DNA from: Pseudonocardia oroxyli
Lineage (GTDB): Bacteria; Actinomycetota; Actinomycetes; Mycobacteriales; Pseudonocardiaceae
Direction of reading: 5' to 3'
DNA: 64,000 nucleotides
NCBI RefSeq assembly: GCF_900102195.1
Contig: NZ_FNBE01000018.1
Location: 1-64,000 of the forward strand
Shown piece by piece: positions 1-9,162 of this stretch; within the stretch, counting starts at the first letter, position 1, and every line of letters starts with the position of its first letter. Both the position numbers and the translations under genes were made by a program. The notes beneath the pieces were generated by a model that was not told where the DNA came from, ran no database searches, and was given only the letters and a program-made list of their open reading frames with translations.

Positions 1-287
1 AAGGTCCACTCCACGTTCCCGACGGAGTCGTCCTTGACCACGACGTGGTCGAGGATGCGTTGCCAGGTGCCGTCCGCGGTCCAGACCCGCAGCCGTTCGT
101 GTGCGGTCTTCCATGGCCCGTAGCGCTCGGGCAAGTCCCGCCACGGCGCCCCGGTCCGCAGCTTCCACAGGATCGCGTTGATCACCTGGCGGTGGTCACG
201 CCACCGCCGACCCGCGGTCTCCACCGGAGGGAGCAGTGGCTCGATCCGTGCCCACGCCTTCTCGGTCAGCTCACCACGCCCTACCAC
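1..287 (-). CDS. IS5-family transposase, N-terminal part (truncated by window edge)
   Basis: The reverse strand from a GTG at 287 encodes about 95 residues of an IS5/DUF4096-type transposase N-terminus. Visible blocks are LTEKAWARIEPLLPP, then RWRDHRQVINAILWKLRTG, then APWRDLPERYGPWKTAHERL. These are the usual N-terminal helix-turn-helix-like segments that precede the DDE catalytic domain, which would lie beyond the left edge. The GTG at 287 is the first usable start because an in-frame stop lies just upstream. Whether the whole element is intact cannot be judged from this window. Confidence 0.8.
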   Translation of the reverse strand, partial: MVGRGELTEKAWARIEPLLPPVETAGRRWRDHRQVINAILWKLRTGAPWRDLPERYGPWKTAHERLRVWTADGTWQRILDHVVVKDDSVGNVEWT

Positions 288-335
288 CCGGCCATGATCA
301 CCGAAGCCAGGTCAGAACCCCTACAGGACACGCCC
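1..335 (-). mobile_element. IS5-family insertion sequence, right end only
   Basis: The transposase start lies 48 bases inside a plausible terminus at about 335. The terminal segment 311-335 has the look of an IS5-type terminal inverted repeat and is followed by the dinucleotide TA at 336-337, a common target for this group. The element runs off the left edge of the window, so the matching left repeat and target duplication cannot be checked. The terminus is only five bases from the stop codon of the ArsR-type gene, so the insertion left that gene intact. Confidence 0.6.
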
Positions 336-340
336 TAGTG

Positions 341-676
341 TCAGGACTCGTTCCGCGTGCGTGCTGCCAGTAGGCGAGCGAGTAGCCCCGGAGCGAAGTA
401 GTCGAGCACCTCGCGCTGCAGCTCGTAGTGGAAAAAGCGACCCTCCCGCCGGACCTTGACCAGTCCGGCCCGAGTCAGGACCTTGACGTGGTACGAGATG
501 GTCGACTTGCTGACCGGCAGCTGCTGCTCCAGGGCGGTGCAGGGGTACTCCCCCGTCTCTCCGATGAGCACGAGCATGTCCAGTCGTGTCGGGTCGGCGA
601 TGGCCTTGCCGAACGCGACGTAGGAGTCGTGCAGCGAGGGCGCGACCGGCGGGCCGGGCTGAGAGTCCGTGCTCAT
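341..676 (-). CDS. ArsR/SmtB-family HTH transcriptional regulator
   Basis: The 111-residue protein is almost entirely a winged helix-turn-helix: ADPTRLDMLVLIGETGEY, then TALEQQLPVSKSTISYHVKVL (recognition region), then RREGRFFHYEL (wing). This is the ArsR/SmtB layout. No clear metal-binding cysteine pair is present in the recognition helix, so a non-metal signal is plausible. The ATG at 676 is preferred; an upstream in-frame GTG at 694 would add six residues, and neither has a clear Shine-Dalgarno sequence. It is divergent from the oxidoreductase at 804, the usual arrangement for a local repressor of that gene. An IS end lies just downstream of its stop codon. Confidence 0.85.
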   Translation of the reverse strand: MSTDSQPGPPVAPSLHDSYVAFGKAIADPTRLDMLVLIGETGEYPCTALEQQLPVSKSTISYHVKVLTRAGLVKVRREGRFFHYELQREVLDYFAPGLLARLLAARTRNES

Positions 677-803
677 CGACAACCATGCTCGCACGCCGCT
701 CGCGCGCTGCCACCCGAGCCGGGCGTGGGCACGGTCACCACTGCGTTGCGGGCCAGGCTCGACATCTCTACGTTTTTAACTTCATCGAACTCTGGAGGTG
801 CCC
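677..803. promoter_or_regulatory. Divergent promoter region between ArsR-type regulator and oxidoreductase
   Basis: The 127 bases between the two divergent starts must hold both promoters. An AT-rich patch at about 766-790 is the only candidate for a melting region in otherwise GC-rich DNA, and a GGAGG Shine-Dalgarno sequence precedes the ATG at 804. I could not find a convincing palindrome for the repressor, so the operator position is open. Confidence 0.35.
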
Positions 804-1769
804 ATGTTCGCCGTCTACGCCAGCGAGCCGAACCCTGCCGATCCCCTTGCCGCCCTCGTCGTGGGTGAACGCCCGGACCCCGAGGTGCCCGCGGGATGGG
901 TGGCAGTGCGCACCACGGCCGCAAGCCTCAACATGCACGATCTGTGGACCCTTCGCGGCGTCGGCCTCAAGCCCGACCAGTACCCGATGATCCTCGGTGG
1001 TGACGCGGCCGGGACGCTGTCCGACGGCACCGACGTCGTCGTCTACCCGGTCATCGGCGACCCCACATGGTCCGGCGACGAGACCCTCGACCCTCGGCGC
1101 ACCCTGCTCACCGAGAGGTACCAGGGCACGTTCGCCGACACCGTGATCGTGCCCGAGCGCAACGTCATCCCGCTGCCGCCAGGCGTCTCCCCACAGGCGG
1201 CATCCGTCCTCGGGACCGCCTGGCTCACCGCCTACCGCATGCTGTTCACCAAGTCCGGCCTGCGCCCCGGACAGACGATGCTCGTCCAGGGTGCCGCCGG
1301 TGGCGTCTCCACAGCCCTCATCCAGCTGGGGGCCGCAGCCGGCCTGCAGGTCTGGGTCACGGGGCGGACCGCGGAGAAGCGCGCCCTGGCCGAGCGGCTC
1401 GGCGCGCACGCGACCTTCGAGGCGGGCGCCAGGCTGCCCGGCAAGGTCGACGCGGTCTTCGAATCGGTCGGCGAGGCCACCTGGGCCCACACAATGCGCT
1501 CGGTCCGCCCGGGCGGAGCAGTGATCTGCTGCGGCGCCACCAGTGGGGCCGCCCCCTCCGCCGACCTCCAGCGGTTGTTCTTCCTACAGATCCGGGTCGA
1601 GGGCTCCACCATGGGCACCCGCCAGGAGCTGGTCGACCTCCTCGCCTTTGTCGATCGAGCGGGCATCTCCCCCGAGATCGGCCTCGAGCTCCCCATGGAC
1701 AAGGCCCCCGAAGGCTTCCGCGCGATGAACGAGGGAGATGTCGCGGGAAAGATCGTCTTCACCCGCTGA
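804..1769 (+). CDS. Zinc-less MDR/quinone-oxidoreductase-like NAD(P)-dependent enzyme
   Basis: The 321-residue protein belongs to the medium-chain dehydrogenase/reductase superfamily. It has an N-terminal GroES-like fold (roughly residues 20-115) and a Rossmann domain beginning near residue 145, with GQTMLVQGAAGGVSTALIQL (the AxGGVG-type dinucleotide loop) followed by a GADGHKR-like segment, TGRTAEKRALAERLGA. The structural and catalytic zinc cysteines of alcohol dehydrogenases are absent, as in quinone oxidoreductases and enoyl reductases. The ATG at 804 is chosen because GGAGG sits five bases upstream; the GTG at 798 overlaps that site. Regulation by the divergent ArsR-type protein is inferred from position. 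The substrate is unknown. Confidence 0.85.
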   Translation: MFAVYASEPNPADPLAALVVGERPDPEVPAGWVAVRTTAASLNMHDLWTLRGVGLKPDQYPMILGGDAAGTLSDGTDVVVYPVIGDPTWSGDETLDPRRTLLTERYQGTFADTVIVPERNVIPLPPGVSPQAASVLGTAWLTAYRMLFTKSGLRPGQTMLVQGAAGGVSTALIQLGAAAGLQVWVTGRTAEKRALAERLGAHATFEAGARLPGKVDAVFESVGEATWAHTMRSVRPGGAVICCGATSGAAPSADLQRLFFLQIRVEGSTMGTRQELVDLLAFVDRAGISPEIGLELPMDKAPEGFRAMNEGDVAGKIVFTR

Positions 1770-1787
1770 CGGCCCGATCGTCCCGGC

Positions 1788-1866
1788 CGCGGAATCCGCG
1801 GGATCCGCACAACCCCCGGTCCGGGCGTCCAGAGTCAGGGTTCCGCGGATTGTGCGGATTCTGCGG
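1788..1866. terminator. Imperfect inverted repeat between convergent genes
   Basis: Two arms rich in the words AATCCGC and GCGGATT (about 1788-1812 and 1841-1866) face each other around a small perfect hairpin, CCCGG-T-CCGGG. The structure spans the convergent ends of the oxidoreductase and the DUF3987 gene and overlaps the last codons of the latter. It could act as a bidirectional terminator. The pairing is imperfect, so confidence is limited. Confidence 0.35.
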
Positions 1867-3421
1867 ACGCGGGATGGACCTCCCACCGTGGCGACGCCGG
1901 GCGTCCAGCGCGGGTGCCGGGTGGTGGCTCGAGCTGGCGGAGGAAGCCGTGCTCGGCGAGGGTTTGGAGCGCGGGGTCGAGGTCGGCGACCTTGCGGAAC
2001 CGCAGCCGAGAAAGCGCCGAGAACGCCTCGCGGCGGCTGAACTCCGTGCGGCCTGTGCGCAGGATCCAGTCCAGGACGTGGCGGGCATCGTCGGTCTCGG
2101 GGTCCGCGGCCATCTCGTCAAAGACGGCGAGGGCGTGGCCGAGGAAGTAGTGACCCAGCCTCGCCGCGGCATCGAGGTGCCTGGGCGGGATCGGCTCGCC
2201 CCAGCCGGTGGGGAGCACGTCCGCGAGGAACAGCAGGCCGGCGAGGCGGGCGATGGCGCCGTTGAGCTTCGACGCCCAGTCGGTCATGTGGGCCAGGTCA
2301 GCGTGCGGGGCCAGGCGGGGTTCGAGGCGGCGTTCGAGGTCGAGGACTTCGCGGTCGGCCTCCTTGCTCAGTCGCAGGCGCTGGGGCTCGTCGTGGTCTG
2401 CGAGGAGCATCACGAGTCTGGTCAGGCGGCTGGTGTAGGTCTTGTCGATCGGGGCGGGGACGGCCGGGGCGCCGACTTGGCGGCGGCCGACGGTGTTCTC
2501 CGGAAGGGAGTACAGGATCCGGGCGAGGAGGCCGCGGCCGCGGAAGCCGGGCATGCGGGCGATGTCCTGCAGGACCTCCGGTTGTAGGGCCAGGCCGAGA
2601 GTCAGCGCGGGCGACTCGACGTGCTCGGCAGGACGGCCCTTGCGGTCCACCCGGAGCAGGTCGCCCGCGTGGCCCTTCAGGAACACCTCGAGGTTCGGGA
2701 CACCGCTGGAGTAGCGGCCGGCGAGGGTGGAGAAGATCCCGCCCTCCGCCGAGAGCACCGCCAGACGACCTCGCTGCTCGGCCAGCAGCGACGCGGCGGC
2801 TTCAGTGGTGATGTCGTCGGCGATCAGGCGAGGCAGCGCTGGGACGGGCTTCTCGGCTTCGAGGGTGTACTCGGCCGCGGCGTTGAGGGCTTCGGCGCGG
2901 GCGGCGGGGTCGCGGACGTTCGTGGCCTCGATCGTCCGACGCTCGGCCTCCTTGGCAGCCATCTTCCGGGCGAGCTCCGCCTCCACCATCCGCGGGCGAG
3001 CCCTGTCAATGAGCTGACGCTCGGCATCCAGCAGCGGGGCAGTCATGGCCGCGAACACCGCGCTCTTGCGAGAGCCCGGGGGCATCGCGACCACGGTGTA
3101 GAGGTTCAGCGGCTCCCGCCAGCCGGGCCGGATCTCGATCTCGGCTCGTCCGCCCGCGGCGGTGGAGAGCGCGGCGAGGGCGAGGCAGCCGGGAAGGTCG
3201 AGCGGGGCCTGGGTGAACTCGGCGACCGCCATGACCATGTCGGCCACCCACGTCGGCAGCGCGTCGACCGGGAACGGCGGGGCCAGGCGGCGCGGGGTGA
3301 GCGGGGTCGGATCGGCGTCCCAGCCCTGGGCGGTGGGCTGGTCGTCGTTGTGCAGGATGGCCAGGCGGCGGTCGGCGTCGAGGCCGTTGAGGATGTCGGT
3401 CGCGGTGCGGCGCCTGGTCAC
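1835..3421 (-). CDS. DUF3987 (YfjI-type) replication-associated ATPase-like protein
   Basis: The 528-residue protein matches the DUF3987 layout. A leader of about 60 residues is followed by FPVDALPTWVADMV, the segment LNLYTVVAMPPGSRKSAVF (Walker-A-like, with PGSRKS near residue 112), and the stretch LAVLSAEGGIFSTLAGRYS. Proteins of this family accompany primase-polymerases in phages and integrative elements and are thought to work in replication initiation. The GTG start at 3421 overlaps the stop of the upstream primase gene in a GTGA tetranucleotide, implying translational coupling. No catalytic activity is assigned here beyond the probable nucleotide-binding loop. Confidence 0.8.
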   Translation of the reverse strand: MTRRRTATDILNGLDADRRLAILHNDDQPTAQGWDADPTPLTPRRLAPPFPVDALPTWVADMVMAVAEFTQAPLDLPGCLALAALSTAAGGRAEIEIRPGWREPLNLYTVVAMPPGSRKSAVFAAMTAPLLDAERQLIDRARPRMVEAELARKMAAKEAERRTIEATNVRDPAARAEALNAAAEYTLEAEKPVPALPRLIADDITTEAAASLLAEQRGRLAVLSAEGGIFSTLAGRYSSGVPNLEVFLKGHAGDLLRVDRKGRPAEHVESPALTLGLALQPEVLQDIARMPGFRGRGLLARILYSLPENTVGRRQVGAPAVPAPIDKTYTSRLTRLVMLLADHDEPQRLRLSKEADREVLDLERRLEPRLAPHADLAHMTDWASKLNGAIARLAGLLFLADVLPTGWGEPIPPRHLDAAARLGHYFLGHALAVFDEMAADPETDDARHVLDWILRTGRTEFSRREAFSALSRLRFRKVADLDPALQTLAEHGFLRQLEPPPGTRAGRPASPRWEVHPASAESAQSAEP

Positions 3422-4311
3422 GGCCGTCCCTCCGAAGATGCCCGGCGCGGGCAGCGGGCGCCGGCGGTCAGGCCGGAGCGGATCGTGCGGTGCGCTTCCG
3501 CCGCCGGGAGACCGATCGCCGCGGACGCCTCGGCGAGAGCTGCGGTGGCCAAGCCCTCGGGCAGTAGGCCTCCGCCGACGAGCTGACCGAGTGCGAACGC
3601 CGCAGCGTTGAGGGTGTGGTTGCGGTGCCCCGGCGCAGCGGCCAGGACGCGGTCGAGCTCGCCGCGTAGCGCGGCGGCGGTGTAGGCGGAGCGGCGGCCG
3701 ACCGCGTCGAGCAGCGGCGCGAACCCTGCCCGATCGGGGTGCGCGTCGTCGTTCTCCTCGGCGAGGAGCCTGGTCAGCCAGACGGGCAGCGGCGCGACTC
3801 GAGCCTCGGACGCCTGGTAGGTGCGGCCGCGGACCACCGACCCGGCCGCCACGACATAGCCTCCGGCAGCGCGAACATCGATGAGCCACCCGATCCGGCC
3901 GGCGGAGTTCCTGATCGCGACGTCCTGGGGTGCGGCGTAGTAGAGGTGCTCGCCGCCGCTGCCGGTGCGTACCGAGTACGTCTCCATCGGCGGTTCGACG
4001 TCGTGGTGTTCGGCGAGCGCGGCTAAGACGTCGGCGCCGTCGGTGATCCCGGGCCGGTTCCATTCCGGCGGCCGGACAGCGCTGGGCTTCGGGCGGTCCA
4101 GGTCGAGCACCACAAGGCCCGACGGCCCGCAGGCGATCCCGATCCCGAACGGTCCGCGCTCCCACGCCTTCCGGATCCGGACGACGTCGGTGGTCGCACG
4201 AGCCTCCCAGTCCCGGATCGCAGGACGCTTGTCGTTGGGGCGCAACGGGAACACGCGCCAACCGCGGGCAGCGTGGGACAGGGCGGCGCGCATCAGCTCA
4301 GTGGAGGCCAC
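3418..4311 (-). CDS. Bifunctional DNA primase/polymerase (prim-pol) domain protein
   Basis: The 297-residue protein starts with GWRVFPLRPNDKRPAI and continues to GIGIACGPSGLVVLDLDRP near residues 55-70. The DLD supplies the acidic metal-binding pair of the prim-pol fold. The segment VRTGSGGEHLYYAAP and the glycine-rich IDVRAAGGYVVAAGS follow in the usual order. The family primes and extends DNA in plasmids, phages and integrated elements. A GTG at 4311 is chosen because GGGGGAG lies six bases upstream. The gene is coupled to the DUF3987 gene by a four-base overlap, and together they form the element's replication module. The C-terminal third is alpha-helical, as in PriCT-type extensions. Confidence 0.85.
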   Translation of the reverse strand: MASTELMRAALSHAARGWRVFPLRPNDKRPAIRDWEARATTDVVRIRKAWERGPFGIGIACGPSGLVVLDLDRPKPSAVRPPEWNRPGITDGADVLAALAEHHDVEPPMETYSVRTGSGGEHLYYAAPQDVAIRNSAGRIGWLIDVRAAGGYVVAAGSVVRGRTYQASEARVAPLPVWLTRLLAEENDDAHPDRAGFAPLLDAVGRRSAYTAAALRGELDRVLAAAPGHRNHTLNAAAFALGQLVGGGLLPEGLATAALAEASAAIGLPAAEAHRTIRSGLTAGARCPRRASSEGRP

Positions 4312-4369
4312 GACCGCTCCCCCGCATCGGCCGATCCGCGAGGTCGGGGCGGCGTGCGATTCTGCAGGT

Positions 4370-4786
4370 ATGCGCGTCACCGAGCGCGACGTCGACCGGA
4401 TCCCACCGGGCAACCTGCACGTGCCCCGGCGGGACTTCGGCGTGCTCTGGGCCGCCGCTGAGATTCGCTCCCAGGAGCAAGGCGCGAACGGCATCACCGA
4501 CTACGCCGCGGGCGCGATCGCGATCACCTGCCGCTGGCTGGCGACGGCGACCGTCGACGGTCCCGGTGGGCGTCGTCGTCCGGCGTCGGCGCCGATCACG
4601 AGTACCTCGCGGACCGCGCAGGAGGAGCTGATCGAGGCCGAGTACCTCGCGGCGGAGACCCTGGCCGCGCGGCCCGCGCCGCCGGACTGGCTGGCGCGTC
4701 AGCCGGGCTACCTGGCCGCGGTGTGCGCGACGCTTCGCTGGGCATGGCGCGGCGTCGGCGCTCCCCCAGTGCTTGCCGATCACTGA
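4370..4786 (+). CDS. Conserved hypothetical protein of actinobacterial mobile elements
   Basis: The 138-residue protein has no recognised catalytic motif. It contains the Trp-rich stretches ITDYAAGAIAITCRWLATAT and YLAAVCATLRWAWRG around an acidic helix, QEELIEAEYLAAETLAAR. From memory, similar small proteins with a CRWLATAT segment recur in actinobacterial integrative elements, which supports a real gene rather than a chance frame. It is divergent from the prim-pol gene (58 bases between starts) and convergent with the relaxase gene. A weak AGG precedes the ATG at 4370. Confidence 0.6.
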   Translation: MRVTERDVDRIPPGNLHVPRRDFGVLWAAAEIRSQEQGANGITDYAAGAIAITCRWLATATVDGPGGRRRPASAPITSTSRTAQEELIEAEYLAAETLAARPAPPDWLARQPGYLAAVCATLRWAWRGVGAPPVLADH

Positions 4787-4791
4787 CCTGG

Positions 4792-7700
4792 TCATTCGCG
4801 CTCCAAGGCGTAGTCGTCGGTCGTGTCGAGCTCCGCCGTGCGGTCGGGCGGTGGGAACTCCTCGGCCGGGTACTGGGCCTCGTAGATCTCGCGGGCCTCG
4901 ATCTCGGCCAGGGCCTCCTGCGCACGGGTCACCGCGGCCGCGGTCTCGTCCGCGGTCGGGACGCGCACGGCGTCCTCGGCGTGGTCGAGGTCCCGGTTCT
5001 GTTCGCGGATGTCCGGTGTCGGCTCGTGCTGTTCGTGCGACGGGTGATCGAGCTCGTACTCCTCGGTGATCTCGCGGTGGCGCTCGTCCTCGACCTGCTC
5101 CGCCCGGTGGGCCGCGAGCCATTCCTCGGCGGTGACGGTTGGTTCCGGGGCGGTGTCGGCGTGGCGGAGGGCGAGCTCGGCTCGCGCACGGTCGCCGGCC
5201 GCGCGGGTGGCAGCGGTGTGCGCGAGCCAGCGCGACCGGGCGTCGTCCACCGCCCGGAGCTCGGCGGCTCGCTTGTCGAGGACGTCGGCGAGCGCACCGG
5301 CCTCTCGGCTCTCCTGCAGGAGACGCTCCGGGTCGGTGGATGTCTCGGCTTCGGCTGCGCGCAGGGCTGCGCTGCGGCGCTGGGCGTCGGCGGCTTGGTG
5401 GGTGCCAGCCAGCTCGTTCGCGACGTAGCGGGGCGCCCACACCGCTTCCCGCTCGGCGGCGCGGATGCGGACGCGCAGCTGCCCGTCGGACATCTCGATC
5501 TCTTCGCGGTCGATCTCGGGCCGCCCGAGGGAGCGCCACGCTGCGCGGTAGGCGGCGAACGCCTCCACCTGCCCGGGAGCGGGGGCCGGGCCGAGGGCGT
5601 CGGCGTCGCCGGTGTGCCCGCGCATCTCCCGGTACGCCGCGACGGATCCGACCTCGGTCGCCCACTCCCGGCGGGCTGTCATCTCCTCGGGTGGAGCGCC
5701 GAAGGCATCGAGGGCCCACTGGGGTGGTTCGTCGGCGGCGTCCAAGCCCAGCTGTCGGGCCCGCGCGTCGGCGGCCTCGGCCAGGTCGTCGAGGTAGGCC
5801 TGCCACTCGACGTCGTCGACGCGAGGTGTCCACTCGGCCCACGTGTGGCCGACGGGGTCGAAGCGGTGGCGTTCGGTGATCCGGCTGTAGAGGACATTCG
5901 TAGCGTTGCGCGCGCCGTCGAGGGAGCGGCCCGCAGCGGCGTCGTGGAGGACCTGGGGGGCGTCGAGACCGGCGAGCTCCGCACTGCGCAGGACGCGGGT
6001 CAACGAGGCGGCGCCGTCCTCGGCGGCGATCCGGGCGCGATCGCGCAGGCTGATCGCGCCGTCCAGGGCGAGTGCGTCGAGCCAGCCGGCGGTGCGCTCG
6101 GTCGCGGCCAGCTGTGCGGCGTCGGCCAGCAGCTCGGCGGGGGTGCGGACGTTGTCGGTCTCCGCTGCCGAGCGGGTCGCCGTCGCGAGCGCGGAGTGCG
6201 CGCCGGTGCGGTCGTCGGGCTCGAGGATCAGCGCCACCGCGGCGACCGGATCCCGGCGGATGCTGTGGTCCTGGTGTCCATCGGCAGGGTCGAGCGGTGC
6301 GGTCTCGGTGACGACGTGGGCATGGTTGCTCTCGCGTCCGCGGGACATCCCGACGTAGAGCGCCTGCGGGTTGGTGCGCGGGGTGACGACGACGTGGCTG
6401 GTGTCGACCGTGCGGCCCTGCGCGGAGTGAACGGTGGAGGCGTAGGCCAACGCCACGTTGTCGGCGACGTAGTCGGCCGGCAGGACCATGCGCTCGTCCC
6501 CGGCGGCGACCTCGAGCCCACCGTCCTCGCGCACGGCGGTGACGGCGTAGGTCTCCCGGTTGATCGGGCCCCGCCGGTTGCCCTCCACCCCGGCGAGGTG
6601 CCAGCCGTTCGCGCGGGCCTCGACCAGGTCGCCGACCCCGGCGAAGGTGCCCTGCAGCCCGAGCGGAGCGCCGCGCTCGGCGACACGGCCGAGCCGCACC
6701 AGCTCCGCGCGCAGCGAGGCGGAGAGGGTGGCTGCCTGCTCGTTCGTGTCGACGACCAGGAGGGACTGCTTTCCGGCGAGGGTGTCGGCGAGCCATGCCT
6801 GCGCGGCGGCGGTCTCGGCGTGGCCGAGGGTGCCGGAGTCGAGTAGCCGTCCGTTCCGGTGGTAGTCGCGGAGCACGGTCTCGTCGCCGTTGCGCAGTCG
6901 CAGGGAGGCGCCGCGTTCCCAATCGTGGGTGAAGCGGCGGGCGTCCGCGAGCTCATAGCGGGTGCCGCCGGCCGAGATGAGGTCCATCCCTCCGCCCGCA
7001 CCGACCGCGGCGAGCTGCTTGTGGTCCCCGACGAGCAGCAGCTTGGCGCCGGCAGCATCGACGTGGCGGTGGATCGCGGCCAGGGCGAGGGTGTCGGTCA
7101 TCGCGGACTCGTCGACCACGACGAGGTCATCTGCCCGCAGCCGCCAGGCCCGGTCGTCGTCGCGCACCTCAGCCGCGAGTCGCTCCTGTGTGGCGAGCCA
7201 TCGGGCGACGTTGCGCGTGGTCAGCCCTTCGGCGGCCAGGACGTCGGTCGCGACCTGCGAGGTGGCCAGCCCGAACACACGGCGCTCGGCTGGGTCGTCG
7301 TGCAGCTCGGGATCGGCCCAGGCGCGAGCCAGCGCGCCGACGACGAACGACTTGCCCGTCCCGGCAGGCCCGACCAGCGTCTCGACGCGAGCGCCGGAGG
7401 TCAGCACTCCACGCACCGCGGCCGCCTGGTCGAGGCCGAGGGAGATTCCGGACTCGCGCAGGCCGTCGAGGAACCGCTGGGCCTGGCGTGGGTGCAGGGC
7501 CGCGGCGTCCCGCTCGGTGGTCGAGGCGACGAGGATCCGCTCGATCTTGAGCTGGTCGGGCGTGGAGTAGAGCCGGCCACCTGGCGCTTGGTAGGCGGAG
7601 TCGCCGTTGGCGAGGCGGAGCTCAGCGGGCAGCGCAGCCTGTCCGGGCCGGTCGCTGTCGAGGGCGACCGCGTGCTGCAGGGCCTCGTCGGCGAGTCGGT

Positions 7701-9162
7701 CGAGCAGTTGCGCGATGTCGGTCCCGGTGGGGGTTCCGAGGTGGTCCGGGAGCGCAGCGTTGATCGCTCGTGTGAGGTCCGACCGGGTCCAGGTCGCCCG
7801 CTTCGCCTGGACGTCCGCCAGCGCCGTCTCGATCACCGCCTGCGGCGACCAGGACTCCGCGGTCCGCGAGGCGGGGCGGGCCGCGAGCGCCGCCCGCGCG
7901 ACCCCGGCGAGGCCGTCGGCGACCTCCGAGCGCAGCTGGGCGTCGACCCGGTCGAGGAGCTGCGCACGAGCCTCGCCGTCGTAGGTCTTGGCCTGCCGGG
8001 TCGCGAACGTGGCCTGCCGGGACAGCCGGTCACGCTCCAGACCGTTCGGGGTACGGCCAAAACGGGCCTCGAAGTCGGCGATGAGCTCCTCGGCCTTCGC
8101 GGTGACCGCGTGGCGGCGTGAGGAGACCAGCGCCATCGCCTTCGGTGCGACGCCGACGATCTCCCGTGCCTTCCCGTCCGGCCGCATCGCCAGCGAGAGC
8201 CCGAGGCCGTGGCTCAGGCGCTCCTCCGTGGTCCGCTCGGCGACCGCCGCCGCGCCTGCGCGCCACTTGTGCATCCCCCGCGAGTCCAGCGTGCGCCACG
8301 TGCCGTCCGGGGACTCGACGCGGTTGAGGACCGCGTTGTGGATGTGCAGCTGCGGGTCGTGGTCGCGGGAGTCGTGCTGGAAAAAGGAGGCGACGACCCA
8401 GTCGTGGGCGTCGACGTAGCGCCCGGCCGCGCCGCCGTGGTGCCCGACGCGGGAGTACCCGGACTTGTCCGACAGGTACGCGAGGCCTGCGTTGTTGCCC
8501 GCCCAGATCGCGTCCTCGACCGCCTGCCGGTAGCGGTCCCACGCCGCGGCCGACTCCGTGTCACCCGCCGCGGCGGCCTTGACCTGTTCAGCCTCGAACG
8601 CGGTGTGCAGCAGTGTCACGGACTTCTGGACGCTGAACGTGACGTCGAGGAAGGCCACATTCCGCCGCGCAAGCTTGCCCGCCTCGACGCGGAGTTCAGC
8701 GCGCCGTTCAGCGTCGGCATGCGGCTCGCGCGTCAGGGCTGCCGCGTACAGCGTCTCCTCCGAGCTGTACTTCCGGCCGCTGTGTCCCAGCGTCGGGACC
8801 TCGTCCCAACGGCACTCGTCGGAGAACGCCTCGTGCCGCGGGTCGAGGAACCGCTCGTAGACGGCCTTCATGTCCCGAGCGTCGACGAGACCCTGCAGCC
8901 CGAGCTGCTCGGCTCCGCGGCCCCACCAGCGCCCGGGAGGCTCGCCCTCGGCGACGGCGCCGGTGTAGTAGTTCTCGCGACCCGTCGCGACCGCCTTCAA
9001 GAGGTAGTCGGGGCTGTAGCCGACGGCGATGCTCAGCACGGCGCCCACCGGCCGAAGGCCGCCCGTCGGATCGTGATGCCTTGGTGTGCTCGCGTTGATC
9101 TTGGTGGTTTCGTCTGGTTCGGAGCGTCGGTCTGGATCATGAATGGGCGCCTTGGTCGTCAT
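4792..9162 (-). CDS. MobF-family relaxase with TraI-type helicase domain
   Basis: About 1456 residues. The N-terminal TrwC relaxase domain carries the tyrosine region ENYYTGAV and the metal-binding histidine motif HDPQLHIHNAVLN (about residues 268-275). A superfamily I helicase follows, with Walker A GPAGTGKS (about 597-604), the Walker-B-like LVVVDESAM and a C-terminal STVHSAQGRTVD motif. Such enzymes nick oriT, stay bound to the 5' end and unwind the transferred strand. The C-terminal part is a charged, coiled region. The ATG at 9162 overlaps the upstream gene by 26 bases. A downstream GTG at 9039 (protein starting LSIAVGYSP) is a strong alternative because relaxases often begin close to that motif. 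It is the last gene of the transfer operon. Confidence 0.93.
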   Translation of the reverse strand: MTTKAPIHDPDRRSEPDETTKINASTPRHHDPTGGLRPVGAVLSIAVGYSPDYLLKAVATGRENYYTGAVAEGEPPGRWWGRGAEQLGLQGLVDARDMKAVYERFLDPRHEAFSDECRWDEVPTLGHSGRKYSSEETLYAAALTREPHADAERRAELRVEAGKLARRNVAFLDVTFSVQKSVTLLHTAFEAEQVKAAAAGDTESAAAWDRYRQAVEDAIWAGNNAGLAYLSDKSGYSRVGHHGGAAGRYVDAHDWVVASFFQHDSRDHDPQLHIHNAVLNRVESPDGTWRTLDSRGMHKWRAGAAAVAERTTEERLSHGLGLSLAMRPDGKAREIVGVAPKAMALVSSRRHAVTAKAEELIADFEARFGRTPNGLERDRLSRQATFATRQAKTYDGEARAQLLDRVDAQLRSEVADGLAGVARAALAARPASRTAESWSPQAVIETALADVQAKRATWTRSDLTRAINAALPDHLGTPTGTDIAQLLDRLADEALQHAVALDSDRPGQAALPAELRLANGDSAYQAPGGRLYSTPDQLKIERILVASTTERDAAALHPRQAQRFLDGLRESGISLGLDQAAAVRGVLTSGARVETLVGPAGTGKSFVVGALARAWADPELHDDPAERRVFGLATSQVATDVLAAEGLTTRNVARWLATQERLAAEVRDDDRAWRLRADDLVVVDESAMTDTLALAAIHRHVDAAGAKLLLVGDHKQLAAVGAGGGMDLISAGGTRYELADARRFTHDWERGASLRLRNGDETVLRDYHRNGRLLDSGTLGHAETAAAQAWLADTLAGKQSLLVVDTNEQAATLSASLRAELVRLGRVAERGAPLGLQGTFAGVGDLVEARANGWHLAGVEGNRRGPINRETYAVTAVREDGGLEVAAGDERMVLPADYVADNVALAYASTVHSAQGRTVDTSHVVVTPRTNPQALYVGMSRGRESNHAHVVTETAPLDPADGHQDHSIRRDPVAAVALILEPDDRTGAHSALATATRSAAETDNVRTPAELLADAAQLAATERTAGWLDALALDGAISLRDRARIAAEDGAASLTRVLRSAELAGLDAPQVLHDAAAGRSLDGARNATNVLYSRITERHRFDPVGHTWAEWTPRVDDVEWQAYLDDLAEAADARARQLGLDAADEPPQWALDAFGAPPEEMTARREWATEVGSVAAYREMRGHTGDADALGPAPAPGQVEAFAAYRAAWRSLGRPEIDREEIEMSDGQLRVRIRAAEREAVWAPRYVANELAGTHQAADAQRRSAALRAAEAETSTDPERLLQESREAGALADVLDKRAAELRAVDDARSRWLAHTAATRAAGDRARAELALRHADTAPEPTVTAEEWLAAHRAEQVEDERHREITEEYELDHPSHEQHEPTPDIREQNRDLDHAEDAVRVPTADETAAAVTRAQEALAEIEAREIYEAQYPAEEFPPPDRTAELDTTDDYALERE

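Noticed and set aside
45..338. Forward 97-codon frame at the left edge
   Set aside because: The reverse strand clearly encodes an IS5-type transposase N-terminus over the same bases.
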